From positions 9,029,711 through 9,093,710 of the forward strand of contig NC_031496.1 of the NCBI RefSeq assembly GCF_000237925.1: 64,000 bases of DNA. The letters are read 5' to 3'. The first letter of the stretch is position 1. Each line of letters begins with the position of its first letter. The stretch comes from Schistosoma mansoni. Lineage: Eukaryota; Platyhelminthes; Trematoda; Strigeidida; Schistosomatidae. The position numbers were made by a program, and so were the translations under genes. The notes beneath the pieces are model-generated. The model saw nothing but the letters and a program-made list of their open reading frames with translations, had not been told where the DNA came from and made no database searches. This document shows positions 35,543-50,500 of this stretch, piece by piece.

Positions 35543-38500
35543 ATGTCGTCGGTATTGGAACAGCTGATGGAGATGGGCTTCACACAAGCTAAAGCGTTTG
35601 TCTGATTTCTTAACCATACTAATTTTATTCAGGGAAAAAGCTTTGAAGTTTTCTGGCAATAAAGGCTTAGAGGAGGCCATGGAGTGGTGGGTATTCTCGA
35701 TTCATCTAAGCCATTATTTTTCAGGATTGTAGATAATGATAGTGGTGATGAGGAGAAAGGTACTATTTATTTAATAGGCTGTATAAGTGCTTTCAATAAG
35801 AAGGGATTAACGGGGCCAGGGAAGCTGAGACGACAGACTTACCATTATCTTACAAATGTGATGAGTAGCTTTCATATTACTTTCTAATTTTATTTTAGTT
35901 GCGATAAGTGTCTCAGAAATGAAGATGAAGTTCAGGTGCATAGTGCTCGTACAGGACACGTCAATTACTCACAGTGCTCAGATGCAGTCTCATCACTGAC
36001 AGAAGATGAACGTAGGGAACAAATGGAAAAACTTCAGGTTTCTGTTTGAGTGTAGACTTCTTTATTTCTAGTTTCTATGCCGTAAATGGCTTTTTCCAAA
36101 AATAGTTTATCACTCACTTTAGTGTGGATATGTTAATGGTACGGGATTTAGCCTTTTTCATAGTTGCTATGAATAGTTCATTTAATAACTTCAATCTCTT
36201 ATTACATTCGACTGATTTTTGATTATGAATGTCCACTCTAGTCCGTATCTGAATATACAGTTAACGATGCTATATATGTTTTCAGGGATATGGGAAGTTC
36301 TGCATCTGGATCTAATTCCGAGAGAAAATTGCGACTATTCATAGTATAGCATTAAAAGGTCGAGAAAAATCAACTTATTCTAGTTCACTCATTTTTCGGA
36401 ACGGTTTTGTTCTAAATGACTAATGCTCTTTTATTCTGCATATTATTTTAACTTGTTTCTCTTATTTAACAGTTCTCTGGTTCTACTGAAACAATTATCT
36501 TCATTACCTTTGTTTCTAATTTCCCCTTATTGTACTGACATTAATTGTAACCATTAGTCCATTTTTCTTTTGTCCCACGTTGTTTTCCGTTTCCGTATAG
36601 CTCGTTTGTTTATAGGTAATAACTAGTGTTCAGCTGATAAGATTGATTAAAACATCTCTTTATTTGTCCTGTTATCGGTTACTACAGTTATTGAAGTAGG
36701 TTCAACTGTGTCGTTAGAAGTAATTATATCTTGCAATATTTAATGAGTATCTGGTTTTTTCTCCTTTCCAACCATTTTCTTATAACCCAGTACTTTTTTT
36801 CTAATTGGTTATGTTTATTGAGATAATTATCAATCAGACATGAAGTATATTCACTTTTACCTTTGTAGCTCATTCTTCCTTTGCCTAGGTTTATGAATTT
36901 TACGTAACCCGATCGTAAATGGCAAACATCATAATGAAAAGTGTACTCGTATATCCGAATGATAGAAATGCCTTCATCAGGAAAAACCCCTAATATCAGT
37001 TTGCTACTTTCATCAGGCCAACTTTGACGTTTTTATCACAAACAAATGTCACTCGATTTCCTACCAATCGCTGGACAATAGTGGATAGCTCCCTCCGCTA
37101 AGCTACATAAACTCATAACATTAATAACAAGAAAATGAGTTTCTGGTTAAAGCAACGAGTCTTTAGTCAACAGGTTCTACTAATGTCATACAACTAGTCG
37201 AATAAGTGTGATTGGACTGTCATGTTAATTTGCTGTTATTTTATAGTATATATAAAAAAACTCCATGAATAAGTAGTATGATGTTCATACTTGTTGCATT
37301 TTAAGTATGTATATATTGATAGGAACTCCTACGGGCCAAGAAAACCGAAAGAGAAGAGCAAGAGAAACAGGAAGAGATTGAGCGTGAAAAGAAAAGACGT
37401 CAACAATCCAAGACGCTAAGTTCAGCTAAAGCGAAATTTGAAGAAGATGAAATACGTCGTTTAGTCGAACAAAAAAAGCGTGAAAAAGAGGAGGACCGAG
37501 CTTATCTGTAGGTAGAATTTGATTTGAGTTAATTATTTGCCTTTATTTTGCACTACTGATTTCGCCCTGTATATTATACATTGAGAATACTTTTATGTCT
37601 GTGCACGAGACTTCACATTACCTGGTGCTTGTTTATAATGAGTAGTGTATATGTTGATTATTCTCTTTTATGGATTGTGTTGATTTCATCATTGAGGTTT
37701 TAGGGATAGCTTACTGATTAAAGTATTGGACTTCCAACCGATGGTTTTTGAGTCAAAACCCTGCTTTGGTTACTTCAAGTTATGCTGGCAGGTATTATCG
37801 CAAGCACACAAAACGTGTTCCCCATTACCGAGTATATTAGCGCCTAATCGCACACTAATTCGCATCAAATTATGATTTGAAAGATAAAGGTTGATTTAGT
37901 TAATTATTTTTCTCAGTTCCATCAAAACTAAATTATATTAAATCTAAAAATAAACATACATCATACATTGGAAAATGTAAAAGATGGTAGTTTTGTATGC
38001 ATTCAATTAGTTTGAATGGTAGGGGGATCACATAACAGATTTGCGGAAGGTTAATTAATTTTTAAGTAATGAGCATTCTCAGCGCAAGTAAATCTTTTTT
38101 GGTAGCGTTGTATTCTCTAAGCCGAATGGTTTAATTACACAGCTTTGGTTGCTGTTTTAGACATCATCAACCCTTATTTGATGTAGAAATTATCGTTTTT
38201 CGGTCATTCTGCATGGGCAAAACCATGCCTTCTTGATGACCTTGTTTGTAATTGGTTATTTTCATAGGTCTTGTTATCTTCGTTTTTATGTGTCTTCGTT
38301 GTCTGTTTTCAGTAGGCCTCTTTGTAATGTTATCGACTGACTTTTTACGCATAAACTGATAAATTGGATCCATCTGAATATTTCTGTTAATTATGCATTG
38401 GCATGAACGCCATTCTTCGAGATTCATAGAATTTCTTTTGTTTGTAATTTTGACTCTTCTTGATCCGATTCATATCATCTGTATGCCTAAATATATGATG

Positions 38501-41500
38501 AAATATCACTTCGTTTAACCGTTAATCCGTGTACGTGTGTACACGAGTGGGAAAAGAGACCCAGTTTATTTGATATAGTTCTTACAATTAGTGCAGTTCG
38601 TTTGTTAGATGAAATAGGATTTCTCTTCTTTTAATATTATGTCTTTCAGTATACGTAAAGTGGAATGAAATGATCGTGTTGATTTTTGAGCTGTGTTGAT
38701 TCTGAAAGGTCTCAATATATTTCTATTGGTTTCTAGCGTGTTTACTACATATAGTAGGCTCGTGATCCTGTGATAACACCTTAAGCCTCTGAGTTACTCC
38801 ATCTCAAGGATCCTAAACAGGGGTTCACAATAGACAGAAAAGTGCCACTCCTGGACAACTTTATTTCATACCACAAACCGACCACCACTTTTCCCATCCC
38901 GTCCCATTGTCGGCAACCAGCGCACGATGTGGGGACCACTGAGATAACATACGTAACATGTTTTCAATCCAGATTTCGCAGGATTGACCCCACTAACACA
39001 CTATACACCCAACGTTCTACAGCCGGACTAACACCGTTATGCCTCCAAAAATGGCTCAGATCGATATAAGCCTCTGTGATTTTTATTGTACGTAGACTGA
39101 CCTCATCAGTCATGCAACTACTAACACTCACAACTATCCAGATATATGAACTTTTTGACTACTTCTAACAAACTGCAGGGAGTTAGTATTCGCACAGGCT
39201 CCTGCCAGTTTTTGCAGAATGTGCAAGGTACTTTCTATACTTACAGACACTTATAGTCAGATGATTTAGTACTATCTATATAGCTTGCGTATCACCACAC
39301 GGTAGGGCAATATCATCCGCTTACTCAAGGCTAAGAAGTTTTTCTCGAGGTAGATTTACACTACCATTACCTGCTCCCATCAGAGTTGTTTCCTGAATGT
39401 TCAATGCGGAAAGTGAGGTGGAATGGTAACTGGGAAAATTACTGAATTGTAACAATGGATAGAGGTGGTCTTATGTTTTCATCTGCCTGAGGTGTTTGTA
39501 CAGAACTTCCAACAGACAATCTCAGAGCACAGTCCTGTCCGACGAGTCAAAAGCATTCCCAACATAAAAAGCGTAACAATTGTTGGTCTATAATAAGTGT
39601 GACTGTGCTTTAAGATCTTGTGGAGCGTGAAGATATGATGCGTACATCATCGACCTGATCGAAGACCAGCCTACTCACAGGACAGTGGAGCAATGTTAGG
39701 AGACTCAATTTCATGGTGACTACTGATCAAATAGGTTCATACACCACTCTTTCCCTCAATATCCCTGACTCCATGTGTGTTGCTGCTTTGGAATCAGTGT
39801 TTTCCAACTCCATATGGGAATCCTCCATGTCCAATTTGCGTCAACAATACTCCCTCCGACTAAAGACAATGAGCCGGAATTTCTCAACCGCAGCCATAAG
39901 TATATGGCCGTCTGAGGATGTCAAGAGACAGAGAAAGTGGGCAGAATCTTCCCAGCTTCGGCTGTTCCAGGGCACCTGATGAAAAATTCTGTATGCAACA
40001 TGAACTAAAAAAAAAGTATTTATCGCAAACCTTAATAACAAACTTAATTTACTAGGAAACTTCAGTGTTTATGATCGAATGAAATATGTTGGTGATTTCA
40101 TTCTGTAATTACTTAAGCTGATGTAATGAGATACAAGTGAATTGTTCATTCAAGTTGAATAGAAATTGCATTATTCAACTTTTTATGATCGTGAATAAAA
40201 TTTAACATCTCTTTTTATTTGTACAGGGCGAAATTGAAGGCTGAAATCGCTCAAGAACAAGAAGAAAAGGTTAGTCAATTTATTTGTTTCGTCTAAATCA
40301 AATCTAATCTTCGTGAAAAATCTAAATGTTTCTGTGTGAATCGATAAATTTATCACTTACTAGCAATGAAAACTCTCAAAGCTCATTCGAGACTGGAATA
40401 CTAAACAGTGACGTATCTCAGTAAGCGCTTACTTACTTACTTACGCCTGTTACTCCCAATGGAGCATAGGCCGCCGACCAGCTTTCTCCAACCCACTCTG
40501 TCCTGGGCCTTCTTTTCTAGTTCTATCCAGTTCTTGTTCATTCTTCTCATGTCTGTCTCTATTTCTCGGCGTAATGTGTTCTTTGGTCTTCCTCTTCTCC
40601 TTTGACCTTCAGGATTCCATGTGAGGGCTTGTCTTGTGACGCAATTAGGTGATTTCCTCAAGGTGTGCCCAATCCACTTCCAGCGCTTCTCCCTGATTTC
40701 TTCCTCTGCTGGAATCCGGTTTGTTGTCTCCCACAGTAACTTGTTGCTGATAGTGTCTGGCCATCTGATCCGAAGTATCTTGCGTAGACAGCTGTTAATA
40801 AACACTTGTATCTTCTGGATAATGGCTTTCGTAGTTCTCTACGTCTCCACCCCATACAGTAGAACTGTCTTGACATTTGTATTGAAAATTCTAACCTTGG
40901 TGTTGGTTGACAATTGTTTTGAGCTCCAGATGTTTTTCAGTTGTAGGTATGCTGCTCTTGCTTTGCCGATCCGCGCCCTCACATCTGCATCTGATCCACC
41001 GTGTTCATCAATGATGCTGCCCAGATATGTAAAGGTTTCCACATCCTCCAAAGCTTCTCCGTCAAGTGTAATTCGATTGGTGCATGCCGCATTGTATAGG
41101 AGAGTCTTGCTTTTCTCTTTGTTTATTTTGAGACCTACTGCTGCTGAGGCTGCTGCTACACTGGTCGTTTTCTCCTGCATTTGTTGTTGCGTTTGTGATA
41201 GAAGAGCCAGATCATCCGCGAAGTCTAGATCGTCCAGCTGCATCATTCCTGTCCACTGTATTCCGTGCTTTCCTCCAGATGTTGACGTCTTCATGATCCA
41301 GTCGATCACCAGGAGAAATAGAAAGGGTGAGAGTAAGCAACTTTGCCTTACACCGGTCTTTACTTCAAACGAGTCAGTGAGTTGTCCTCCGTGGACGATT
41401 TGGCAGTTTAGTCCATCATAGGAGTTCCGTATGATATTGACTATCTTCTCAGGCACGCCGTAGTGTCGAAGAAGCCTCCATAGTGTCGTCCTGTCCACGC

Positions 41501-44500
41501 TATCAAATGCCTTCTCGTAGTCTATGAAGTTGATGTAGAGTGATGAATTCCATTCGATTGATTGTTCCACAATGATACGTAGAGTTGCGATTTGATCTGT
41601 GCACGATCTATCCTTACGAAATCCAGCTTGTTGATCTCGAAGTTGGGCGTCCACGGAATCCTTCATCCTGTTTAACAATACTCTGTTGAAGACTTTTCCT
41701 GGTATTGAGAGGAGAGTGATGCCCCTGTAGTTGTCGCACTTGCTGAGATCGCCTTTCTTTGGTATCTTGATGAGAAGTCCTTTTTTCCAGTCTACTGGTA
41801 CTTGTTCTTCATCCCAAATCTTACTGAAGAGGATGTGGAGTATCTTGGCAGTTGCTGTTACATTTGCTTTTAGTGCCTCTGCTGGGATGTTGTCTGGTCC
41901 CGCTGCTTTGCCGCTCTTGATTTGTCTAATGGCCATACTGATCTCTTCAATTGTTGATGGGCCAACATCGATTGGGAGGTCCGTGGGTGCTGCTTCGATG
42001 TTGGGTGGGTTCAGTGGAGCTGGTCGATTCAAGAGTTCTTTGAAGTGTTCTACCCACCTGTTTCGTTGTTCTTCAATATCGGTGATTACTTTGCCTTCCT
42101 TGCTTTTCACTGGTCTTTCTGGCTTACGGTAATTTCCAGCAAGTTTCTTTGTTGTATCATACAGTTGTCTCATGTTTCCCTCTCTTGCAGCCTTTTCCGC
42201 TGTCATCGCTAAATCTTCCACATATTTACGTTTATCGGTTCTGATGCTCCTCTTCACTTGCTTGTTTGCCTCTGTGTATTCGGCTTGTGCCTTGGCTTTT
42301 TCCGCTCTTGTTCGGCTGATATTGATTGCTGCCTTCTTGTTCCTCCTTTCTTCAATTTTATCCAGTGTACCAACAGTGATCCATTCCTTGTGATGGTGCT
42401 TCTTTTGGCCCAGAACCTCCTGGCATGTTGAAACGATTGCCTCCTTGATACCTTTCCAGTTGCTCTCCATGGTAGTCCCCTCACCATTGAGTAGATCATG
42501 AAAGGCCTGGAACCTGTTGCTGAGGGTTATGTTGAATTTGTTGAGTTTGTCAGCATCTCGAAGAAAGGCCGTGTTAAACTTTTGTGATGTTTTCCGCGCC
42601 GTTGTCCAGTGCTTCTTGAGTTTTAGTTTCATCTTGGCGACCAGCAAATGATGATCGGATGCTATATCAGCTCCTCTTCTGGTTCTCACATCCTCCATCG
42701 TCCTCCTGAACTTTTTGTTGATGCAGATATGGTCGATTTGATTCTGTGTAGTGTGATCCGGTGAAATCCAAGTGGCTTTGTGTATGTTTTTGTGTGGGAA
42801 TATGGTGCCACCTATGACCAGTTTATTGAAGGCACATAGGTTTGCAAATCTCTCACCATTTTCGTTCCTTTCTCCCAGTCCATGTTGTCCCATGACGTCT
42901 TCGTATCCAGTGTTGTCCTTTCCAACCTTGGCATTGAAATCTCCCATCAGAATGGTCAGGTTCTTGGTTGGGCACTTCTCGAAGATCGACTGCAGCCTAT
43001 CGTAGAATTGGTCTTTAGCGTCTTCATCGTAGTCGTTGGTAGGCGCATAGCACTGGATGACGTTCATTGTAATGCCCTCTCTCTTTGTTTTGAAGGAGGC
43101 TTTGATGATCCTTGGTCCATGAGATTCCCATCCAATAAGTGCATTTTGTGCTTTTCTGGACAGCATCAATGCCACTCCTTGTGTATGTGTGGCATTTTCT
43201 TCTTCATGACCGGAGTATAACAGAAGTTCTCCTGAAGACAGTCGTTGTTGTCCAACCTGCGTCCAATGTGTTTCGCTGATTCCAAGCACCTCCAGGTTGT
43301 ATTTTCTCATTTCTGCAGCAATTTGGAAGACTCTTCCGGTCTCCCACATTGTTCGGACATCCCATGTACCTATAAAAATTGTCGCTCTGGTTGTAAGAAG
43401 GTGCATCGGCCTCATGACTTCCGAAGGGACTCGGCTTTCATCATGAGACGTCATAATTATTCCTTCTACTCCCAGGGCAGAGTTTGAATGGTTTGAATGA
43501 TTTTTTCTGGTTAGCGTTTTTTTAGCGAGTTGATTTTCTACGGGATGGGGTCGCTAACCCCATGCCCAACCCTCCTCCTTTACCCGGGCTTGGGACCGGC
43601 AGTAACCCCCAGAGGAGCTACAGGCGCATTACTTTTAAAATACTGAATGTTCACTTCTAAGGAGCTGAAGACTGAAAAAAAGTATTCGTTCATTCTTCTC
43701 GAGTTTTTCTTCGTTCACTGACTGGGTACTTTCTAAATGCTTATCTTTCGTGTAAATTGAAACATAGTGCTCAACTATATTTCGATTTTTGGGAATTTTT
43801 TAAAGTCGAGTTTTGTAGTACTTTATCACTACTGTTTTTCTCAGGACACGTGCGATACAGTTCAACTGAATAACATAACAACGAGGATTTAAATGAAAAC
43901 AAACAAACACTGGACGTTTTTACTCACCTCAACTGCTGATAATATTTACTGTAGGGTTACATGAGTCCTTATAAAGTTATTTATAAAGATTTATTAATTA
44001 GAATGCATTCTTTATGAAATATCATTTCAGTGCTCACTGTAAGCTTTAAAATGACAAAAAACGTTTCGAGAGGAGTCGTTCATTTAACAGATTCTGAGAA
44101 ATTTTTAAAGAGATAAAGCATTCCTCAATTACTTTATGTACCTGCACTCAAATACTTAAGGCTACTACGTGTCTATACGATTCGCTGCTTATTACCTAGC
44201 AGTCTAGGTTATAGATGGAGCGGATATGTGATTTTCATAAATAGTCTACTTCTTCATGCATTACATAGATTTCCTCAAAGCAACTACAAATCCATTAGTT
44301 TCGAAATTTCATCAAATTAGACTTATTACCTCTGCTATAAGGCTGAAATGGAGATTATTTAAGGTGAACTTTATTGAAGACTTTTTCAGTAATAAAATTA
44401 AAGGTTTGAAAAACTGCGTCGCTTTGGGTTATGATTTCAAATAGAATCCAGGACACATGTTAAGTCTTAATTGTGATACGTTAGCTGGGTGTATTTCAAT

Positions 44501-47500
44501 CTCAGTATTCACGCCAAGATTCTAATCTAGTACACATCGCTCCAAACACGAATGGGTTATCTGTTAAGCTAAGAAGTCCAGATAACTAATACATAGTTCA
44601 ATGGGGATGGGTTTTTATTTTCTCATTGTTGATATTAAAGACTGCAATCGGTCAAAAAAATGTAAATGAAAGCCAATATCAAGATATTCACTCAAAATAC
44701 ATATTTTAACAGAAACTGGTCAAATACGATCTTGAATGTCAGAAATGGAAAAATGCAAACTCTTATTAAAAGCTCCACTGAAGAATATTTAGGGTTCTCG
44801 TGACGTTCATTACTGTTAACGTTAAAGGCCATTTTGAATTTGTGCAGTTTTTTTGGTTATCAGGAATATTGTACTAAAAGTTGTCTACTAAATGTATGTT
44901 TGATTTGTACAATCTGGTGATGGACATTTAAAGTGTTGATATTATACCTCATCTTAGAAACCATTCAATCCTTTTCGGTCATTGCAAGTATTGTTTGATG
45001 ATGATGATGATAACCTCAGTAGTCAAACTACTTGTCATGACGTATTTATATCCAACGATAATATACGAAACTGTCCACACCATATTATTCAGGAAATAGT
45101 TCGGCCGCGCTTCTCATAGTCTGTCTTAGTAGCTTAGATGAAACATAATTCTCTAAGTTATAAACATCTTACTATCGTGTCCTTTCCATTCACGTGGTGC
45201 AACAAATCATTCTTATATCCTTGTTGCAGCTCGATTACTACTTAGTGTTTTTATTTGTTTCTTTGTTACACGTCTTGTTGATCTCCTCTCTCCATGGACT
45301 GATTGAAAATGTGAAAACTTAGACTGATGCATATTTATACCATCTGTTTACATCTTTCTTGATTGCTTTTCATTTATTGTTACATCAATAAATTGTCTAC
45401 TGATATAACGGTTCGGTTACTAATTAGGCTACCGAATATATCATAACTCAACGTTCTTATGTCGTTCATGGGTTGTTGAATAAAATTTAGTAAACGATAA
45501 CTATGTTGTGTCCTAATTGTAATATATTTAAAGTAAACTTCTCTCTTTTTAAAAATATCCCCATATTAGTGACGAAATGTTTTTATAATCAGCCTAAACC
45601 TCACTTTTTATTCTAAGTAACAATCAGGTAAATGACGTTTACTGACCTAAAATTTTGTGTTGTAACTTTTATGCAGCGTGCACGTAAAGCTGGTGAATTA
45701 CTAGCGACAACTCCATCAAATTCAACCTCTTTACCAACTACAGTGCCGAAAATAGATCCAACAATTTGCCGTCTACACATTCGTTTTCCATCTGGTCAAT
45801 CAGTTAGAGGGGAATTCGGTGTCAATGAACCCTTAAGTGCAGTTGCATTATATGTTAGTCAAAATTGGCCTAATTCTTCAACTTTTATTGACCCACAATC
45901 TATTCGGTTGATGACTAGTTTTCCTAAACAAGAATTTACTAGTGAAGATATAAATAAATCTCTTCTGGATTTAGGTGAGTTTAAATATTTTTAATACTCT
46001 TCTATCATTCACAAATATCATATAAAATAATTATAATGACTACTACACAGATGGATAGTGGTATTCATGTTTAACTATATAAACAAATTGTCTTTTGATT
46101 TTTGAGTTATAAAGGCTTAGTATTTCTCATGGAATTGATCGATTCTTGGCAGTAAATTTTTTCTTAAAATACCAAACCTGATGCCAAATGCAGCATGCAG
46201 GTAAGGTTATTTAAAAGACCTCAAATATAATCAAATGTACATTCTAGATTACATTACTACCCATTACCGGATAACGGAATAGACATTCATGAAATAGTTA
46301 AAGAGTAGATCTAATCATGAAGAATTTTGTATTACAGTCAAACTAGACGTATCTAATGGACCTAATAAAGTAGGACTAATGGTGTTAGACAGACACACAC
46401 CCCTTTAATTTAACTCTTTAAGTGTTAAAAAAGACATTACTTTTTATGTAGACCAGTTATATTTTTTTATCTAACTGTAATGTATTGCGAAAGATATTTT
46501 TCATATGACTGTATCATGTAAATTATTACTTAACTGTTCTCTAACATGTGTGCCCACTATATATCATAGTACTAACTAGAATCTAAACTTGGTTGCTAGG
46601 CCATTGACCACGGTATAGACCCATCTAGGTGTATATTGGAGATCTAAGAGTACCAAACATTTTCTCTTGTGCATTTATAGCGGACTTATGACCATCATTC
46701 AGCGTTTTTAGCCATACCATAATGTACATAAAACTGACTGTATTTTAAAGCATCGAAAGAGTAAGGTTGTTTATTTATTTATTTATTTGAACACATAAAT
46801 ATTGATACAAGAGGCACCAGATACATATGCACCACACAAAACAATGAGAATGGGAAAAGAAAAAGAAGGTTAGGTGCGTATAAGAAAAAAAAGAACAATA
46901 ACAACCACAGATTAGTGTATGTTAGTGTAATAATAAGAATAATAATGGGGGAAACGGAAAGGTACAACCGAAAGAATTCTTTTAGTAAAGGGAGTTACAA
47001 CCACTTTTTATGAAGAGTAAAAGAAGGTTACAACAGGGTTGTCACTGGCTTCTATTTTGAGCCATATCTGATAACGTCTCTAGCCACTGTGTTGCATCAT
47101 CTTTCGGACCTCAACCAGGGAGTCGGGAAGGACCAGCAGAAGCCAGCCCTTTCTTTCATGCCATGACACCATGTCACACACTGACCACCTCTCCGCTTTT
47201 TCCAACCAGTCCCAGCGTCGGCAAATAATGCATGACGAGGAATCCTCTGGGACGACATTCGTAGAACATGTCCAAGCCACCGAAGTCGATGTTTTAAGAT
47301 GGTGACACCAATTGAATTATCGTCTCTGCGCCCGAACATATGATGCCGAACCTCTGCATTACTAATATGGTGTTGCCACTGGATGTCAGCAATCTTTCGG
47401 AGACAACGATGATCAAACACAGAGACGTCTAACATCCTCAACTCGGAAAGGCCAGGTTTCACAAGCATAGAGCAAAACTGCTCTCACCGACGCGTTGTAG

Positions 47501-50500
47501 GTCCGACCTTTTACAGTCAGACTTACATCACAAAGGCTCCAAAGATGGCCCAGGTTGGCATAAGCCTCTCTGGCTTTCACTATACGTGATCTCATCACTC
47601 ACTCTACCTCCAGCACTTATGCAGCTACCTAGATACACGAACTCTTCGACTACTTCGATCTACTCACCAAGTGGGGTGAGTACAGGATTAGAATCCTGCC
47701 TGTCTTGTAGGAGTACTTTGCACTTGGAGGGTGCAAAGCACATACTATACTTGCGGACACTGATTGCCAACTGATTAAGTGCGGATTGCATGGCTTGGGC
47801 ATTATCGCACAGTAAGACAATATCATCCGCATACTCAAGGTCGAGAAGTCTTTCTCCAAGCAACAAATGCACACTGCCATTACTTACATCCATCAGAGCT
47901 GTTTCCAGGATGTCATCGATGGCAAAGTTGAAGAGGAATGGTGAGATTAGGCAACTCTGCCTAACCCCACTGCTTGAATGGAACAATGGAGAAAGGTGGT
48001 TGTATGCTCTCTCTGCCTGAGGTGTTGGTATATAGGGCCTTTAAGATGTTAATAAACTTCCCAGGCACACCCTTCTTCAATAGACAATCCCAGAGAACAG
48101 TCCTGTCCAACGAATCGAAGGCAGTCCTGATATCAAGAAACACTACGATTATTGGCCTGTGACGTTGAAACACTCTCTAGCTCCCAGACCTTTGTAAACA
48201 ATGTTGTCAGTTCCTTAACCAGAAAGTCACCACCATCTTTAAAAAGAGCTGGAGGTAAGTCATCTGGGCCTGAGAATTTGTAGCTCTTTAAGAGTTAGAG
48301 TTCCTTGCGGATTTCCGCCTCATTTGGTGGAGCAGTTGTCACCGGCCATGGACGGCAGGACAGTCTGATCGATGTTGCCGGAGCAGCAGGCCAGTTGAAC
48401 TACCCTTCAAAGAATTCTGCCCATCGTCCAAGACGTCGATAGATGTTAGTGATTGGCATCCCGTTATCCTCACAGATTGTTTCACTCACACTAGACTTCT
48501 TGCTGCCAGTGACTCGGATGAGTTGGAAGAGCTTCCGGCAGTTACCAGATGCAGCTGCTGCTTCCAGCTCATTAGCACGCTCCGACCACCAGGCTTCTCG
48601 GTCCTTACACAAGCTTTGCCCAATTCCGTTGCGTAACAGCCTTCGTTTCTGGTCATACTCACGGTCACCTGGAGTAGACGGACGGGCTTCGATGAGTTGT
48701 AAGGAGCCTGAAGAAACCCAGTGCTTATAAGCGGGACGTTTCGCGAAGCCGCAAGCGACTTTACTCGCCATTTTCATGGCGTCGTGCAGTTGCAACCAAT
48801 GCTCATATATACTTTTCGGTGGGATGGTAGCTAGCCTAGAAGCTAGCTTGGTTGCAACCAATTTGCTGATATCAATTCGTCTATGACGATCAGTTCCTTG
48901 GCCACTGAAAAGTAAGGTAAAGTAAGATTGGCTCAGACTAGTGCATGCCCAGAGTCTAGATAAGTACTCCGGAAAGAGCGGCAGTCTTGTACAGAACCAC
49001 ACCAGCGGTAGCTGATCGCGATGTGATCAATCTGAGTCCAGGCTTGAGATGCAGAGGGAGGACTGTGCCGGAAGTTAGTGCCAGCCAGAAACAGGTTGTG
49101 GTCTGTGCACAGTTGCAGTAGACAGTCCCTGTTATCTGTCCTGCGACCAACAAGTCCCCATAGGCCACCTAAACGACTCTCTTCTGTGCCTAGACGCCCG
49201 ACCTGTGCATTCAAGTCTCCGGCTAGTACTACAATATCTGTCGAACGCACTTTCTGGAGGAGAACAGTTAATTGGTGTTCGAATTGATCCTTGATTGCAT
49301 CCGGGCTGCAATCTGTCGGGGCATAGGCGATGACAAAAATGCATCGTTTCTCACGCCGACTTCTCAATTTGATGGAGCTTTCTAATCTAACAGCACATAA
49401 CAGACTGTTAATGGGGATCCAATCGATTGGTGCTGCCTCAGCTCTTGCGCTTAGAGCGACACCAACGTCAGCAAGACCAGACGAAGATGCCACAGGTTCC
49501 CCGGATAAACGCATGTGAAACAAGCTTTTCGAGGTGACAGATGGAGAGCGAATTTGTAGTACTTCACTAGAGTCTTGAATACGGGTCTCGGATAGGCAAC
49601 AAACGTCGATATTAAGACTTTCTAAAGACACAGCCAGCCCTATCTGTTGTCCGATCTGCATTAGTGTGCGAACGTTGAAGGAAGCCAGTTTGAATGGTGC
49701 ACGTGGTTTCAGAAAAATTGTTTCAGTATTCGTATTCGGTGGAAGCATTCACTTTTGACCAGACAGTGACTCGAGATCGTTTAAATAGAACAGAGTTTTC
49801 ACGATGGGCAAGTTGTTGTATAAGTTGAAAAATGGGAGTACATGAAGTGTGAATATAGGAAGATAAGTGACGTAGTATATATAAATAATGATAATAATAG
49901 TAATAATAATAAAACTGAGTGTTGTCAAGTGAATGTGAATTGTCTGAATTCTCATTGAAGTGAGCATAGTATCTTGTGAAGTGATTGTTATCTCATTAGA
50001 TTTATTTACATTACTTGTAGCCAAATACATATCGTAGCACACTAAATATTGGACTAATGATATGTTGTTATTTGTATCCTCTTACTATTCCACAAGATGA
50101 AGTAGACAGTAGAAAAAAAAATTTGTTATTGAAGTTCTTTCAGTTAGCATATATTAAGAAATATGGATATCAATAGTGTTTTGTGGAGGTTGTAGAATTT
50201 AAATGGTTTTAAATAACGAACTGATCGTAAATGGAATACCATTAAAAACCAGAAAGTACTGTACAGCATCCACTGCATCACTGCAGGGAATCGAACTTGG
50301 AAATAAACCTCTAGATCACTAAGCCGGCCTCCACTGGTATACTTGTCTAACTTTGATCAATTCACGATATTCTGCAACGATCTTCCATTGTTTGAGGTGG
50401 ATAACCTTCTGAAACCGAAAAAGGCTGAACTACGCTGATTACGGCTTCTCATTTAAATTCCAGAAATCGCATCTTAAAGCTAGCCACTAACGTGTACATG

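Noticed and set aside
40621-41421. 266-codon plus-strand frame
   Set aside because: It is the complement of the conserved RTE reverse-transcriptase ORF on the minus strand. It has no domain of its own.
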